Part shown: positions 16,824 to 25,639 of the stretch, piece by piece | Layout: every line of letters begins with the position of its first letter | Numbering within the stretch: the stretch's first letter is position 1 | DNA from: an uncultured Oscillospiraceae bacterium | GTDB taxonomy: Bacteria; Bacillota; Clostridia; Oscillospirales; Oscillospiraceae | Direction: 5' to 3' | DNA: 64,000 nucleotides | NCBI GenBank assembly: GCA_934589065.1 | Contig: CAKTNN010000002.1 | Coordinates: 47,030 to 111,029, forward strand | Position numbers and translations under genes: made by a program | The notes under the pieces: generated by a model | The model's input: only the letters and a program-made list of their open reading frames with translations | Told to the model about the DNA's origin: nothing | Databases searched by the model: none

Positions 16824-18875
16824 TCATTTTACATAGTCCTTCACGACATGCTTAAAGCACTTAATCACATAGTCCACATCCTCGTCCTTCAGGCAGGTGT
16901 GCAAAGGCAGCGTAATGAGGTTATGATAATAATCGTATGCGTTGGGGAAGTCCTTGATATCCCAGCCGTATGCCTTGTAAGCCGTCATCATAGGCAGAGG
17001 CTTGTAATGGACATTGGTCGATACGCCCATTTCCGCCAGCTTGACAATAATCTCCTGGCGCTGCTCCGTGGTAATGCCCGGAATCCGGGTCAGGTAGAGG
17101 TGCCCGGAGCTGCAGAAATCTTTCCCCTCGTGAATCAGGTGCTTTACACCCAGTTCATCACACATAGCGTCATACTTTCTGATGATCTCATGGCGTCTTG
17201 CCAGGAGTCCGGGATAACGCTCAAACTGCTTTAGGCCAATGGCTGCCATAATATCCGTCATGTTGCACTTGTACCACGGGCCGACAATATCATATTCCCA
17301 TGCGCCCAGCTTGGTTTTTGCCAGGGCATCCTTGCTCTGACCGTGTAGGCTGTACAGCTGGTACTGATGGTACATTTCCTCGTTATCAATTCCGGGAATA
17401 TCCCGCCAGGTTGCTGCGCCGCCCTCGGCAGTGGTAAAGTTTTTAACTGCATGGAAGGAGAAATCCGTAAAGTCCGCAATCTGGCCCGCCATCATGCCGT
17501 GCCACTGCGCGCCCAGAGCGTGGGCGCAGTCTGCAAACACCAGCACTCTTCCAACGGACTGCTGAATTCGGGCGCCGAGACACTTGCCCTGCTTGGGCCG
17601 GAACAATGCCCGCTTGCTCTCTACTGCCGCGTAGAGCTTATCGTAGTCCGCAACGATGCCGCCTAAGTCCACCGCCACAACCGCCTTGGTCTTCTCCGTA
17701 ATGGCAGCGGCAACCTTGTCATAGTCCATTTCGCAGTTGTCCTTTTGGCTGTCTACGAAAATAACTTTTGCGCCGCAATGGATGGCAGCGGAAGCAGAAG
17801 CCGTATACGTATAGGCAGGAACGATCACCTCGTCCCCCTCGCCGATTCCGCAGATGCGGAAATTCAGCTCCTCAGCGGCGGTTGCGGAATTCAGGCATAC
17901 CACTTTAGAGGTGTGGCAGTAGTCCGCCAGCTTCTTTTCCAGCTCCTTTGTTCTGGGCCCGGTGGTGATCCAGCCGGATTTCAGGGCCCGGCGAACTTCG
18001 TTGATTTCCAAATCCGTAATATCCGGAGGGCTGAAAGGAATCACCCGGGCGCCCTCTGCGTTGTTTTTCAGCGCAACGGGGGACTCTACATCGTTATTGT
18101 TCTGAAGGTACTCGATAAAGTCCTGAACCTCAATGTTCCGCTCTTCACAGAGGGTCTTTATCCTTTTGTTGGTTTCTTCCGGCAGTTTTTCATTGGCAAT
18201 TACCACATAGCCAATCTTCTTCTTTTCCAGAACTGCGCCCAGATTGTCGTATCCTGCAATGATGGGAACTCCGTTCATATACTGGTTCGGTGCCTCTGTA
18301 GGCTCGCCAACCACGCAAACAACCTTACGTACGCCCTCCTGCTCCAGCTGTCTTCTGGCGAACTGTCCGATTCTGCCAATGCCCACAACCATCGCATTTG
18401 TGGTTGCATTGCGCTGGCTTTCCACGCGGCTGCGTTCCAGCCGGAACAGCCGATAGGCAAACCGGCTGACAACAATCATGATCAGCTGAATTGCAGCACC
18501 GATTCCATAGTAGGAAATAGGCATCCGCAGGACAAACGCCACAGAACCAACCACCTGCACCACGCAGGTTAAGGCATTTGCCATAAGAATCCGGTTCATG
18601 TCGCTAAGGCCTGCGTATTCCCAGCGGCTATTGTAGAGGTTAAATGCCGAAAAAATCAGCAGGCAGCAAACCGTATAGTACGGTGCAAATTTATGGAACG
18701 CCGGGATATAACAGGTTGCCATCTCGGTAAACTTGAATCCCACATAGAAGCGCATCAGCAGTGCCAGAAAGTAGGAAACATTGACGGCAAAAATATCATA
18801 CAGCGTAAAGCCCAGCCGCAGAAGAAGCTGTTTAGAACTAGGGCAGCTCTTCTTCTCTTTCGATTCTTTTCCCAT
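16824..18875 (-). CDS. membrane CoA-binding-type domain fused to DegT/DnrJ/EryC1 aminotransferase
   Basis: 683-residue two-part protein. Residues 1-150 hold about four membrane helices, and 158-265 form a Rossmann-like domain (AMVVGIGRIGQFARRQL). Together they resemble the N-terminal half of WbpM/PglF dehydratases. From about residue 276 a complete PLP-dependent sugar aminotransferase follows: GWITTGPRTKELE, PAYTYTASASAAIHCGAKV, the PLP-ring Asp449 in FADCAHALGA, and the Schiff-base Lys478 in FHAVKNFTTAEGG. The predicted reaction is amination of the UDP-4-keto-6-deoxy sugar made by the adjacent dehydratase. The epimerase/dehydratase module usual after this N-terminal half is replaced by an aminotransferase. 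The start follows GAGGAGGAG. Confidence 0.9.
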   Translation of the reverse strand: MGKESKEKKSCPSSKQLLLRLGFTLYDIFAVNVSYFLALLMRFYVGFKFTEMATCYIPAFHKFAPYYTVCCLLIFSAFNLYNSRWEYAGLSDMNRILMANALTCVVQVVGSVAFVLRMPISYYGIGAAIQLIMIVVSRFAYRLFRLERSRVESQRNATTNAMVVGIGRIGQFARRQLEQEGVRKVVCVVGEPTEAPNQYMNGVPIIAGYDNLGAVLEKKKIGYVVIANEKLPEETNKRIKTLCEERNIEVQDFIEYLQNNNDVESPVALKNNAEGARVIPFSPPDITDLEINEVRRALKSGWITTGPRTKELEKKLADYCHTSKVVCLNSATAAEELNFRICGIGEGDEVIVPAYTYTASASAAIHCGAKVIFVDSQKDNCEMDYDKVAAAITEKTKAVVAVDLGGIVADYDKLYAAVESKRALFRPKQGKCLGARIQQSVGRVLVFADCAHALGAQWHGMMAGQIADFTDFSFHAVKNFTTAEGGAATWRDIPGIDNEEMYHQYQLYSLHGQSKDALAKTKLGAWEYDIVGPWYKCNMTDIMAAIGLKQFERYPGLLARRHEIIRKYDAMCDELGVKHLIHEGKDFCSSGHLYLTRIPGITTEQRQEIIVKLAEMGVSTNVHYKPLPMMTAYKAYGWDIKDFPNAYDYYHNLITLPLHTCLKDEDVDYVIKCFKHVVKDYVK

Positions 18876-18904
18876 TACTTCTCCTCCTCATTTATTGCGT
18901 GTAA

Positions 18905-20866
18905 TCAGGAAACGCAGGACATTGCCATTTCTTTGCAGGCCTGATTTGTCTGCTTCTCTACCCTCCCATTGACCTCTTCAGGGGAATGGAAGGTGGGCAC
19001 GACCTGCTTCAGCACGGCGCGGACGTGGTCGTCATCGCCGGTTTCGCAGGCGCGCTGCAAGAGCTCCAGGCGGCGGTCTACTTCCTCCCGTGTCAAGGGG
19101 GTATCCCGCTCCACAAAAATCAGGCTGTTGTCCGTTTTGTCCAGCTCTTCGCTCTTTACCAGGAGCTCCTCGTATAGCTTCTCTCCGGGGCGAAGGCCGG
19201 TTTCTACAATCTCGATGCCCTCTGCGCCAGACAGGCGGATCATATTCTCCGCCAACTCCAAAATCTTAACGGGCTTGCCCATATCCAGGACGAACAGCTC
19301 CCCGTTTTTTGCCATAGGGCCGGATTCCAGAACCAGCTGGGATGCCTCCGGGATGGTCATAAAATAGCGGATGATCCGCTTGTCCGTCAGGGTGATGGGG
19401 CCGCCGCTGGCAATCTGCCGCTTAAACAAGGGGATCACCGATCCCGCAGAGCCCAACACATTGCCAAATCGGGTGGCACTATAGACGGTGCTGCCCCAGG
19501 TGCTGGCGCTCTGGACGATCATTTCGCACATCCGCTTGGTGGCGCCCATAACATTTGTGGGATTTACCGCCTTGTCGGTGGACACCATCATAAACCGCTC
19601 CACCTGGAATTCCTCACACAGCTGCACCAGGTTTCGGGTTCCGAACACATTGTTCGTTACCGCCTCCACGCAGTTCTTCTCCATCAATGGGACGTGCTTG
19701 TGGGCCGCGGCATTGATAACCACCTGAGGCCTGTGCCGCCGAAACACCCGGCGCAAGGCCTGAAGATTGGTTATGGAGCAGATTTCAATCTGCAAATCCA
19801 GCGCCGCGCCGTAGGCGATTTTCAGCTCCTGCTGCACATCATAGGCCCCGTTTTCGTAGATATCCAGAATCACGATCCGGCTGGGGGCCATTTTCGCCAG
19901 CTGACGGCAAAGCTCCGAACCGATGGAGCCGCCGCCGCCGGTGATGAGGATCGCCTTGTCCCGATAGTAAACGCTGGTTTTTTCGTCGGAGATAATCACC
20001 GGCTTGCGGAACAGCAGCTCTTCAATGTCAAATTCCCGCAAATAGCGCTTCTTTCCGGCAGTTTGAATCACCGGGAAGTCGTAAACCTTGACCTTATAGC
20101 CCGCATGGGTATAGCGCTCGTAGAGCTCCCGCTTCTTTTCGTCGCTGAGGTTGGGGATGGACAGCACCACTTCCTGCACCTCGTGCCGACGCAGCTGCTC
20201 CAGAGTCGTATCGTCCTCCATCAGCACCGGAATGCCGTGGATTTCCCGTCCGGCCTTCTCTAAGCTGGTATCCACAAAGCACCGGGGGGTATAGGCTGAT
20301 TTTGCGTTGCCCAGCAGCTCTTCTGCCAGGTTGACCCCCACCCGACCGGCTCCAATGATGGCGATTTTGATTTTCTGCCCGCCGTCACTGTTTTCATGAA
20401 CCATCTCTTCCCCGGCAAACAGCCGCAGCAGCCGCCGCAGGAACTTTCCTTCCAGGGTATCCTCCGTGCCGCATTTGAAAGCGTACCGGTAAAACATCCG
20501 AATCGCCAGAGCCGCCAGCAAATTGGTGCAGGAGATGGACAGCAGCCGGGAAAAGGTGATCTGCTCAATCCGCACGAACTTGGGAATGGTCATTTCCAAA
20601 GCAACGATTGCCAGGAATGCAATTCCATCCACCACCAGCAGCCGGATATAGCACTGAATGCCGCCATAGCGCCAAATCTGCTTATAGATGCTGCCCAATA
20701 TTCGGGCGGTAAACACACAGACAAAGCCGATGGTCATGTGCAGAATAACCGCAAAGGAGGACAAATCCTCATTGCTTCGGTAAAATCCCAGCAGCAGCAA
20801 ATCCACAACCAGCAAAATCACTGCATCGTAAATTGCCAGCTGCCACCGGGCATTGGTTCTCTTCAT
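18905..20866 (-). CDS. UDP-N-acetylglucosamine 4,6-dehydratase (PglF/WbpM/CapD type)
   Basis: 653-residue inner-membrane enzyme that converts UDP-GlcNAc to the 4-keto-6-deoxy sugar. Four N-terminal membrane helices (about 10-30, 37-57, 75-95, 108-126) lead into a first Rossmann domain (IAIIGAGRVG, about 168-177). The catalytic short-chain dehydrogenase domain begins at TGGGGSIGS (309-317), with NAAAHKHVPLME and MVSTDKAVNPTNVMG. The Met-Lys in the last motif, in place of the usual Tyr-Lys, is typical of these large dehydratases. It is the first gene of the locus, behind a strong promoter, and feeds the aminotransferase immediately downstream. Confidence 0.93.
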   Translation of the reverse strand: MKRTNARWQLAIYDAVILLVVDLLLLGFYRSNEDLSSFAVILHMTIGFVCVFTARILGSIYKQIWRYGGIQCYIRLLVVDGIAFLAIVALEMTIPKFVRIEQITFSRLLSISCTNLLAALAIRMFYRYAFKCGTEDTLEGKFLRRLLRLFAGEEMVHENSDGGQKIKIAIIGAGRVGVNLAEELLGNAKSAYTPRCFVDTSLEKAGREIHGIPVLMEDDTTLEQLRRHEVQEVVLSIPNLSDEKKRELYERYTHAGYKVKVYDFPVIQTAGKKRYLREFDIEELLFRKPVIISDEKTSVYYRDKAILITGGGGSIGSELCRQLAKMAPSRIVILDIYENGAYDVQQELKIAYGAALDLQIEICSITNLQALRRVFRRHRPQVVINAAAHKHVPLMEKNCVEAVTNNVFGTRNLVQLCEEFQVERFMMVSTDKAVNPTNVMGATKRMCEMIVQSASTWGSTVYSATRFGNVLGSAGSVIPLFKRQIASGGPITLTDKRIIRYFMTIPEASQLVLESGPMAKNGELFVLDMGKPVKILELAENMIRLSGAEGIEIVETGLRPGEKLYEELLVKSEELDKTDNSLIFVERDTPLTREEVDRRLELLQRACETGDDDHVRAVLKQVVPTFHSPEEVNGRVEKQTNQACKEMAMSCVS

Positions 20867-20951
20867 TCCGTAACTTCCTTATTTCTGTTCTTTCGGCGGG
20901 GAAGCGTCTACTTTATCCAGAAGGTCACATCCACCCCATTATTTATCGTTC

Positions 20952-20980
20952 ATTATACTCTTATTTTATCCGTACGTCAA
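20952..20980 (-). promoter_or_regulatory. promoter of the polysaccharide locus
   Basis: On the minus strand TTGACG (20975-20980) and a perfect TATAAT (20952-20957) are spaced by 17 bp. They lie about 85 bp upstream of the dehydratase gene. No other comparably strong minus-strand promoter was seen before 5529-5557, so this may drive most of the locus. Confidence 0.8.
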
Positions 20981-21066
20981 CCAATGCGACAATTTTTCCT
21001 ATATATTCTGGTTTATGCATTTATTTTCCTTTAATTTTTGGCACTTCCGTCTCCAAGCAGCAAAAA

Positions 21067-21141
21067 ACGGGGCTGCTGAAAACGCCCCGCTTAGAAACCG
21101 GCGAGTCCCCGGTTTCCATTTGACGTTCTTAGCAGCCCCGT
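21067..21141 (-). terminator. long nested hairpin after mrp
   Basis: Outer arms ACGGGGCTGCT (21067-21077) and AGCAGCCCCGT (21131-21141) are perfectly complementary. They enclose an inner hairpin (AGAAACCGG with CCGGTTTC). On the minus strand the structure is followed by a GTTTTTTG tract, so it works as the mrp terminator. Architecture and arm ends match the elements at 35219, 43847 and 54453. Confidence 0.75.
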
Positions 21142-21149
21142 TCGGGCAT

Positions 21150-21974
21150 TTACTCAGCTTTCTCGATGGCTTCCACCACGCGGGTCAAAAGATCCGTATC
21201 CACGGTTTCCATCTGACCGTTGTCATAAGCCTGGGCGACCTTGGGATCAATGGGCAGCCGTGCCAGCACCGGCAGGCCCAGGTTGGCAGCAACCTCGTCC
21301 AGGTGGCTCTCGCCGAATACGTTGATCTTCTTGCCGCAGTCCGGGCATTCCAGATAGGAATAGTTTTCCACAAAGCCCAGCACGGGGATGTGCATCATTT
21401 CCGCCATCCGGGCGGCCTTGGTCACGATCATGGACACCAGATCCTGAGGGCTGGTGACAATCACAATACCATCCACCGGCAGGCTCTGGAAAACGGTCAG
21501 GGGCACATCGCCCGTTCCGGGAGGCATATCCACAAACAGATAATCCACATCCTCCCAAATGACATCCGTCCAGAACTGCTTGACTGCACCGGCAATCACC
21601 GGGCCCCGCCACACAACGGGGTCGCCGGGATTATCCAGCAGCAGGTTGATGGACATCACCTGAATGCCGGTACGGGTCAGGGCGGGATACAGGCCATCTT
21701 CATTCGCCCCCTGGCACTCCTCTACTCCAAAGGCAGTGGGTGCGGAAGGGCCGGTGATATCGGCATCCAGCACACCTACCCGCTTGCCCTTCCGGGCCAT
21801 GGCAACAGCCAGCATAGAGGTAACAGTGGATTTGCCCACACCACCCTTGCCGGACACAACGGCAATCACCTTCTTAACGCTGGACTTGGGATTCAGCTGT
21901 GCAAGAAGGCTCTCTGCCTTGCGATCGCTGCAATCGGAGCTGCAGCTGGAACAATTTCCGTTACAGGAACTCAT
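21150..21974 (-). CDS. mrp: Mrp/NBP35-family iron-sulfur carrier ATPase
   Basis: 274-residue P-loop ATPase of the Mrp/ApbC family, a scaffold or carrier for [4Fe-4S] clusters. It has the deviant Walker A SGKGGVGKST (41-50), DADITGPSAP, and MPPGTGDVPL. The cluster-ligand CxxC is present (LECPDCGKK, about residue 215). The N-terminus carries a Cys-rich segment (MSSCNGNCSSCSSDC) typical of clostridial members, with a further cluster site possible. AAGGAGAG lies before the ATG. It forms a single-gene unit with a consensus promoter and its own terminator. Confidence 0.92.
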   Translation of the reverse strand: MSSCNGNCSSCSSDCSDRKAESLLAQLNPKSSVKKVIAVVSGKGGVGKSTVTSMLAVAMARKGKRVGVLDADITGPSAPTAFGVEECQGANEDGLYPALTRTGIQVMSINLLLDNPGDPVVWRGPVIAGAVKQFWTDVIWEDVDYLFVDMPPGTGDVPLTVFQSLPVDGIVIVTSPQDLVSMIVTKAARMAEMMHIPVLGFVENYSYLECPDCGKKINVFGESHLDEVAANLGLPVLARLPIDPKVAQAYDNGQMETVDTDLLTRVVEAIEKAE

Positions 21975-22025
21975 TTGATTCTCTCCTTATATGTGCGCAT
22001 ACACGCATATTTTCACGCCTAAGCT

Positions 22026-22054
22026 ATTATAGTATTCCAAATATGGACTGTCAA
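22026..22054 (-). promoter_or_regulatory. consensus promoter of mrp
   Basis: On the minus strand perfect TTGACA (22049-22054) and TATAAT (22026-22031) boxes are spaced by 17 bp, about 50 bp before the mrp start. An imperfect inverted repeat (ATATG...CATAT, about 21989-22010) lies between promoter and ribosome site. Confidence 0.88.
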
Positions 22055-22068
22055 GCCAATTTGATGCA

Positions 22069-23931
22069 TCAGCTCTGGGCCTGCTCCCACTGCTCCATCA
22101 AATCCATCAGCACTTCCTCCGCATACTCCTTCTCCCCCAGAAGCCGGGTCAGCTCCTGATAGTCCGAAGCGGCAGCCTCCATCTTGCTTTCCAGTTCTGC
22201 AACCACGGCCTCCTGCTTTTCGATTTCCCGTTCCAGGCGGCGAACCAGCTTTTCGGCATCCTTACTCCCGGAGCGGGGACGCTCCTTCTTCACCTTGGGC
22301 TCTGCCGTGGGAAGCGTGCGGGCCTGGGCTTCATGCTCCAGGATAGAACGGTACTTTTTGTAGCCGCAGCGGAAATCCCGGATGGTTTCGTTTTCCAGCA
22401 GCCAAATCCGCTCGGCAAACTTTTCAATAAAATACCGGTCGTGGGAGACAAACAGCAATACGCCTTCAAACTCTTCAATGGCGGCCTCCACCCACTCCCG
22501 GGAAGCAATATCCAGGTGGTTGGTTGGCTCGTCCAAAATCAGCAGATTGATCTTTTCATCCATGAGCATACACAGCCGCAGGCGGGATTGCTCCCCGCCG
22601 GAAAGTGTACCCACGGTTTTGAATACATCCTCCCCCTGGAACAGGAATGCGCCCAGGCGATCCCGTGCCATCTGGGGCGTGAGATTCTTTTCATAGAGCA
22701 TGGTATCGTACAGGCTCCGCTCCGGATGGTCAAAATGGATGATCTGGGGCAGATACCCCCACTTGACGGTGGGGCCAAACTGAATCTTCCCTGCGCAGTC
22801 CTCTTCCCCCAGCAGGCACTTGATAAAGGTGGATTTGCCCGTACCGTTGTCCCCCAGGAGGGCGATCCGCTCCCCTCCCTCTACATTGAGGTTTACATCA
22901 GAAAACAGCACCCGGTCTCCAAAGGACTTGGAGACATTTTTCATCTTGAACACCACATCCCCGGAAAAATCCTTTTCTCCGAAAGAGGCTTTCATGGTCT
23001 TCTCCTGCTTGGGCCGTTCCGTTTTCTGAATGCGCTCCATCCGGTGCTGGATGGACATAGCCCGGCGGTATAGGGTTCGGTTATTGATGCCCCAGCCTTT
23101 CATCCGCTCCACGGTATAGCCCAGCTGCTTCAGCTTTGCCTGTTCCTGCTCGTACTGCTTCAGCTGCAAATCAAACCGGGCCTGCTTTTCCTCCATATAA
23201 TAGGAATAGTTGCCGGAATAAAACTCCGCATGACCGTCGGCAATCTCAATGACCCGGTCCGCCACCTGGTCAATGAAATACCGGTCGTGGGAAATGGTCA
23301 GCACTGTCCCCTTAAAGCTCTTGATATAGCTCTCCAGCCACTCCACGCTGTTTAAATCCAGATGGTTGGTGGGCTCGTCCAGAAGCAGGATGTCCGTCTT
23401 TTCCAGCAGCAGACGGGCAAGGTTAATGCGGGTCTTTTCTCCGCCGGACAGGCTGTCAAATTCCTGAGGCCGCTGCTGGGCGGGAATGCCCAAACCATTG
23501 CAGATTTTGTCCACATCCACATCCATCTCGTAGCCGCCGCCGGACTGGAACCGGTTTACCAGGGCATCATATTCCCGCAGCTGCTCCGCCGTCGCCCCCT
23601 GGGCCATCTCCGTTTCCAGAACCTCCATTTTGCGTTTCGCGCTCATCAGCTGGGAAAAGGCGGAGCGAAGCACATCCTCCACCGTATAGCCCTCCGGGAA
23701 ATGGGGGATCTGGGAGATAAGCCCCAGCTTTTTATTGGGATTGACGTATACTTCGCCTCCGTCATAATCCATTTCCCCGGTGAGGATCTTGAAAAGGGTG
23801 GTCTTTCCGCAGCCGTTGCGGCCCAGAATCGCCACACACTCCCCTTCCTGGATGTCAAAGGACAAATCTTGTAATAGATTTTCCCCAATGACAAAGAATT
23901 TATTTAAGTTTTTTACGGATATATCAACCAT
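22069..23931 (-). CDS. ABC-F family ATPase
   Basis: 620-residue soluble protein with two ATP-binding cassettes and no membrane domain. ABC-F proteins act on ribosomes, in translation quality control or antibiotic protection. Cassette 1 has Walker A LGRNGCGKTT and signature LSGGEKTRINLA. Cassette 2 has LGDNGTGKST and LSGGEQSRLRLC. Between them is the charged linker typical of the family (FDLQLKQYEQEQAKLKQLG), and the C-terminal 90 residues form a predicted coiled coil as in Uup-type proteins. The start MVDISVKN at 23931 follows GGAGA; an upstream in-frame ATG (24054) overlaps the neighbour and lacks a site. Whether it confers resistance cannot be told. Confidence 0.9.
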   Translation of the reverse strand: MVDISVKNLNKFFVIGENLLQDLSFDIQEGECVAILGRNGCGKTTLFKILTGEMDYDGGEVYVNPNKKLGLISQIPHFPEGYTVEDVLRSAFSQLMSAKRKMEVLETEMAQGATAEQLREYDALVNRFQSGGGYEMDVDVDKICNGLGIPAQQRPQEFDSLSGGEKTRINLARLLLEKTDILLLDEPTNHLDLNSVEWLESYIKSFKGTVLTISHDRYFIDQVADRVIEIADGHAEFYSGNYSYYMEEKQARFDLQLKQYEQEQAKLKQLGYTVERMKGWGINNRTLYRRAMSIQHRMERIQKTERPKQEKTMKASFGEKDFSGDVVFKMKNVSKSFGDRVLFSDVNLNVEGGERIALLGDNGTGKSTFIKCLLGEEDCAGKIQFGPTVKWGYLPQIIHFDHPERSLYDTMLYEKNLTPQMARDRLGAFLFQGEDVFKTVGTLSGGEQSRLRLCMLMDEKINLLILDEPTNHLDIASREWVEAAIEEFEGVLLFVSHDRYFIEKFAERIWLLENETIRDFRCGYKKYRSILEHEAQARTLPTAEPKVKKERPRSGSKDAEKLVRRLEREIEKQEAVVAELESKMEAAASDYQELTRLLGEKEYAEEVLMDLMEQWEQAQS

Positions 23932-23990
23932 TGTGTTTCTCCATTGGTAGTGAATTCTTGCGTTACTGCGATTAAAAAATGGGATCTCTT

Positions 23991-24596
23991 TTAGGGCTCG
24001 ACAGGCTCTGCATCCACCTCTTCCAGGATGGAGGCAAGCTCCTCCTTGCTGCACAGCAGATTCACCGCTTGCAGCAGGGCATTGCTGCTGATATGCTCCG
24101 GCAGATCCAGGCGTTTTATCAGCGCCTGGCGCTTCCGGCTGCTGTCCTTTCCTCCGGACAATCCCAGCTCCATAAAATCCTGCTTGGTAACGGAAGCCCG
24201 CTCCGCTGCCTCCTCTCCGTCTATCGTCGCCCCGGAGGCCCGGAGGGCGGACAGGATCACTTCCTTTGTCATCCCCTCTACACCCAGCTTGCCTTCCTTG
24301 CCGGGGGCGGATTTCCGCTTCTCTTTCCCCGGAATATCGGGAATATAGGCGTGCTTCAGGTATTTCCCGGGAATGGCACTTTTGATATGATTCCGGATGA
24401 CAAAACCTGCGCCATCGGAATCCGTGAAGACAATCAGCCCCCGCTTTTCCGCCACACGGCGCAGCAAATCCATCTGCTTTTTATCCTTGAAAATTCCGAA
24501 TCCGGAGGTTTCCAGAATGGGGGCATCCACAATCTGCCGCAGGGTATTGCTGTCGTAGCGCCCCTCCACCAGGATGGCCTCTTTGATTTTAACCAT
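23991..24596 (-). CDS. rnmV: RNase M5-like toprim protein
   Basis: 201-residue protein with an N-terminal toprim domain: the Glu in AILVEGRYDSNTL and the Asp pair in IVFTDSDGAGFVIRNHI, as in ribonuclease M5, which matures 5S rRNA in Firmicutes. The C-terminal part (from about residue 110) matches the DUF4093 half found in these enzymes (GLSGGKDSSRKRQ). Its start overlaps the 3' end of holA by 8 bp, so they are coupled. An insertion of Lys/Gly-rich sequence (GKEKRKSAPGKEGK) is present between the halves. Enzyme identity rests on domain order; activity is inferred. Confidence 0.8.
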   Translation of the reverse strand: MVKIKEAILVEGRYDSNTLRQIVDAPILETSGFGIFKDKKQMDLLRRVAEKRGLIVFTDSDGAGFVIRNHIKSAIPGKYLKHAYIPDIPGKEKRKSAPGKEGKLGVEGMTKEVILSALRASGATIDGEEAAERASVTKQDFMELGLSGGKDSSRKRQALIKRLDLPEHISSNALLQAVNLLCSKEELASILEEVDAEPVEP

Positions 24597-25635
24597 TTCC
24601 AGCCTCCCGCGCCAAATCCAGAATCAGCAGTTCCAGCAGCCGCTGGGGGTCACCGTAGGAGGTTTTCATCTTGTAGTCCGTTTCCAGAATCAGGCAGGAT
24701 GCCTTTTTGCAAAAAGGCGCAGAAAACCGCCGGGCTGCTTCCATGGTTTTTCGGGCAGGATAGTCCGGAAGTCCACAAAGCTTTTGCAGGCTAACGCTGG
24801 TCTGACCGTTGTCCAGCAGGGTCCGAGCCGTACCCAGGCGGCGAAAATGCGCACCAATGGCACCCAGGATCTGGATGGGCTCCTGCTGCATTTTCAGAAG
24901 TTCCTGGAGCTTTTGCAGGGCCTGCTCATAGCGGCCTGCACTCATAAGGTCTGTCATCTGGAATACCACCGCATCCAGCACCGGCTCGGTAACGGCATCG
25001 ATATCCGCCTTGCAAATGGTTTCCGTACCGGAATAGGCAGATATTTTCTCGATTTCTCCCATCAAAGAAGTCATGGTTCCGTCGGTGATATCAATGAGAT
25101 ACGCGCACAAGTCTGTGGAGATCTTCTTCTCCTGCGCAGCAAAATGCCGGGTAATCCAGGCAATCAGATTGTGTTGGTCCTGCTTCGCAAATTCCACAGG
25201 CAGACCGTTTTGATCTATGGCCTCCCAGAGCTTTTTCATTCGCTTATCCGGCTTCCAGGGACAGGTCGTATATACAAACACCACGGTGCAGTACTCCGGG
25301 ATATCGCTCAGGGCAGCAGTAATTCGATCCCGATCCCCTTCGGGAAGTTTAAAAAGATCGATATCCTCCACCTGGATGAGGGTGTGCTCTGCCATCATCG
25401 GCAGGCTCTCCACCGCAGAGGCAAAGGCCACAGGATCGAAGGTTTCCCCATTGAAGCGGTGATAATTAAAAGACTCCGTCAAAGGATCCAGCAGGAGTTT
25501 TTTTACCTGACCCAGGTAATGCTCCAGGAGGAACATCTCCTCCCCATAAAACACATACAGCCGTCCCAGGTCTTTATTCTTTAAATCCTGCTTGAATCTG
25601 AAAAGACTTTCCTCTTTCGGCGCGGTTTTCGCCAC
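24589..25635 (-). CDS. holA: DNA polymerase III subunit delta
   Basis: 348-residue clamp-loader subunit that opens the sliding clamp. The N-terminal LGRLYVFYGEEMFLLEHYL, the NYHRFNGETFDP region, and the AAA-type MMAEHTLIQVEDIDLFK region are typical of clostridial HolA. The C-terminal collar domain includes LLKMQQEPIQILGAIGAHFRR. The likely start is GTG at 25635 behind AGGAGG with 7-bp spacing. It lies 4 bp after the ComEC stop and overlaps the downstream RNase M5-like gene. The order comEC-holA is common in Firmicutes and supports the call. Confidence 0.92.
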   Translation of the reverse strand: MAKTAPKEESLFRFKQDLKNKDLGRLYVFYGEEMFLLEHYLGQVKKLLLDPLTESFNYHRFNGETFDPVAFASAVESLPMMAEHTLIQVEDIDLFKLPEGDRDRITAALSDIPEYCTVVFVYTTCPWKPDKRMKKLWEAIDQNGLPVEFAKQDQHNLIAWITRHFAAQEKKISTDLCAYLIDITDGTMTSLMGEIEKISAYSGTETICKADIDAVTEPVLDAVVFQMTDLMSAGRYEQALQKLQELLKMQQEPIQILGAIGAHFRRLGTARTLLDNGQTSVSLQKLCGLPDYPARKTMEAARRFSAPFCKKASCLILETDYKMKTSYGDPQRLLELLILDLAREAGNG

Positions 25636-25639
25636 AGTG

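Noticed and set aside
16061..20866. Complete protein N-glycosylation (pgl) system
   Set aside because: Dehydratase, aminotransferase and PglC-like enzymes are present, but there is no PglB oligosaccharyltransferase. Wzx and Wzy point to a polymeric polysaccharide.
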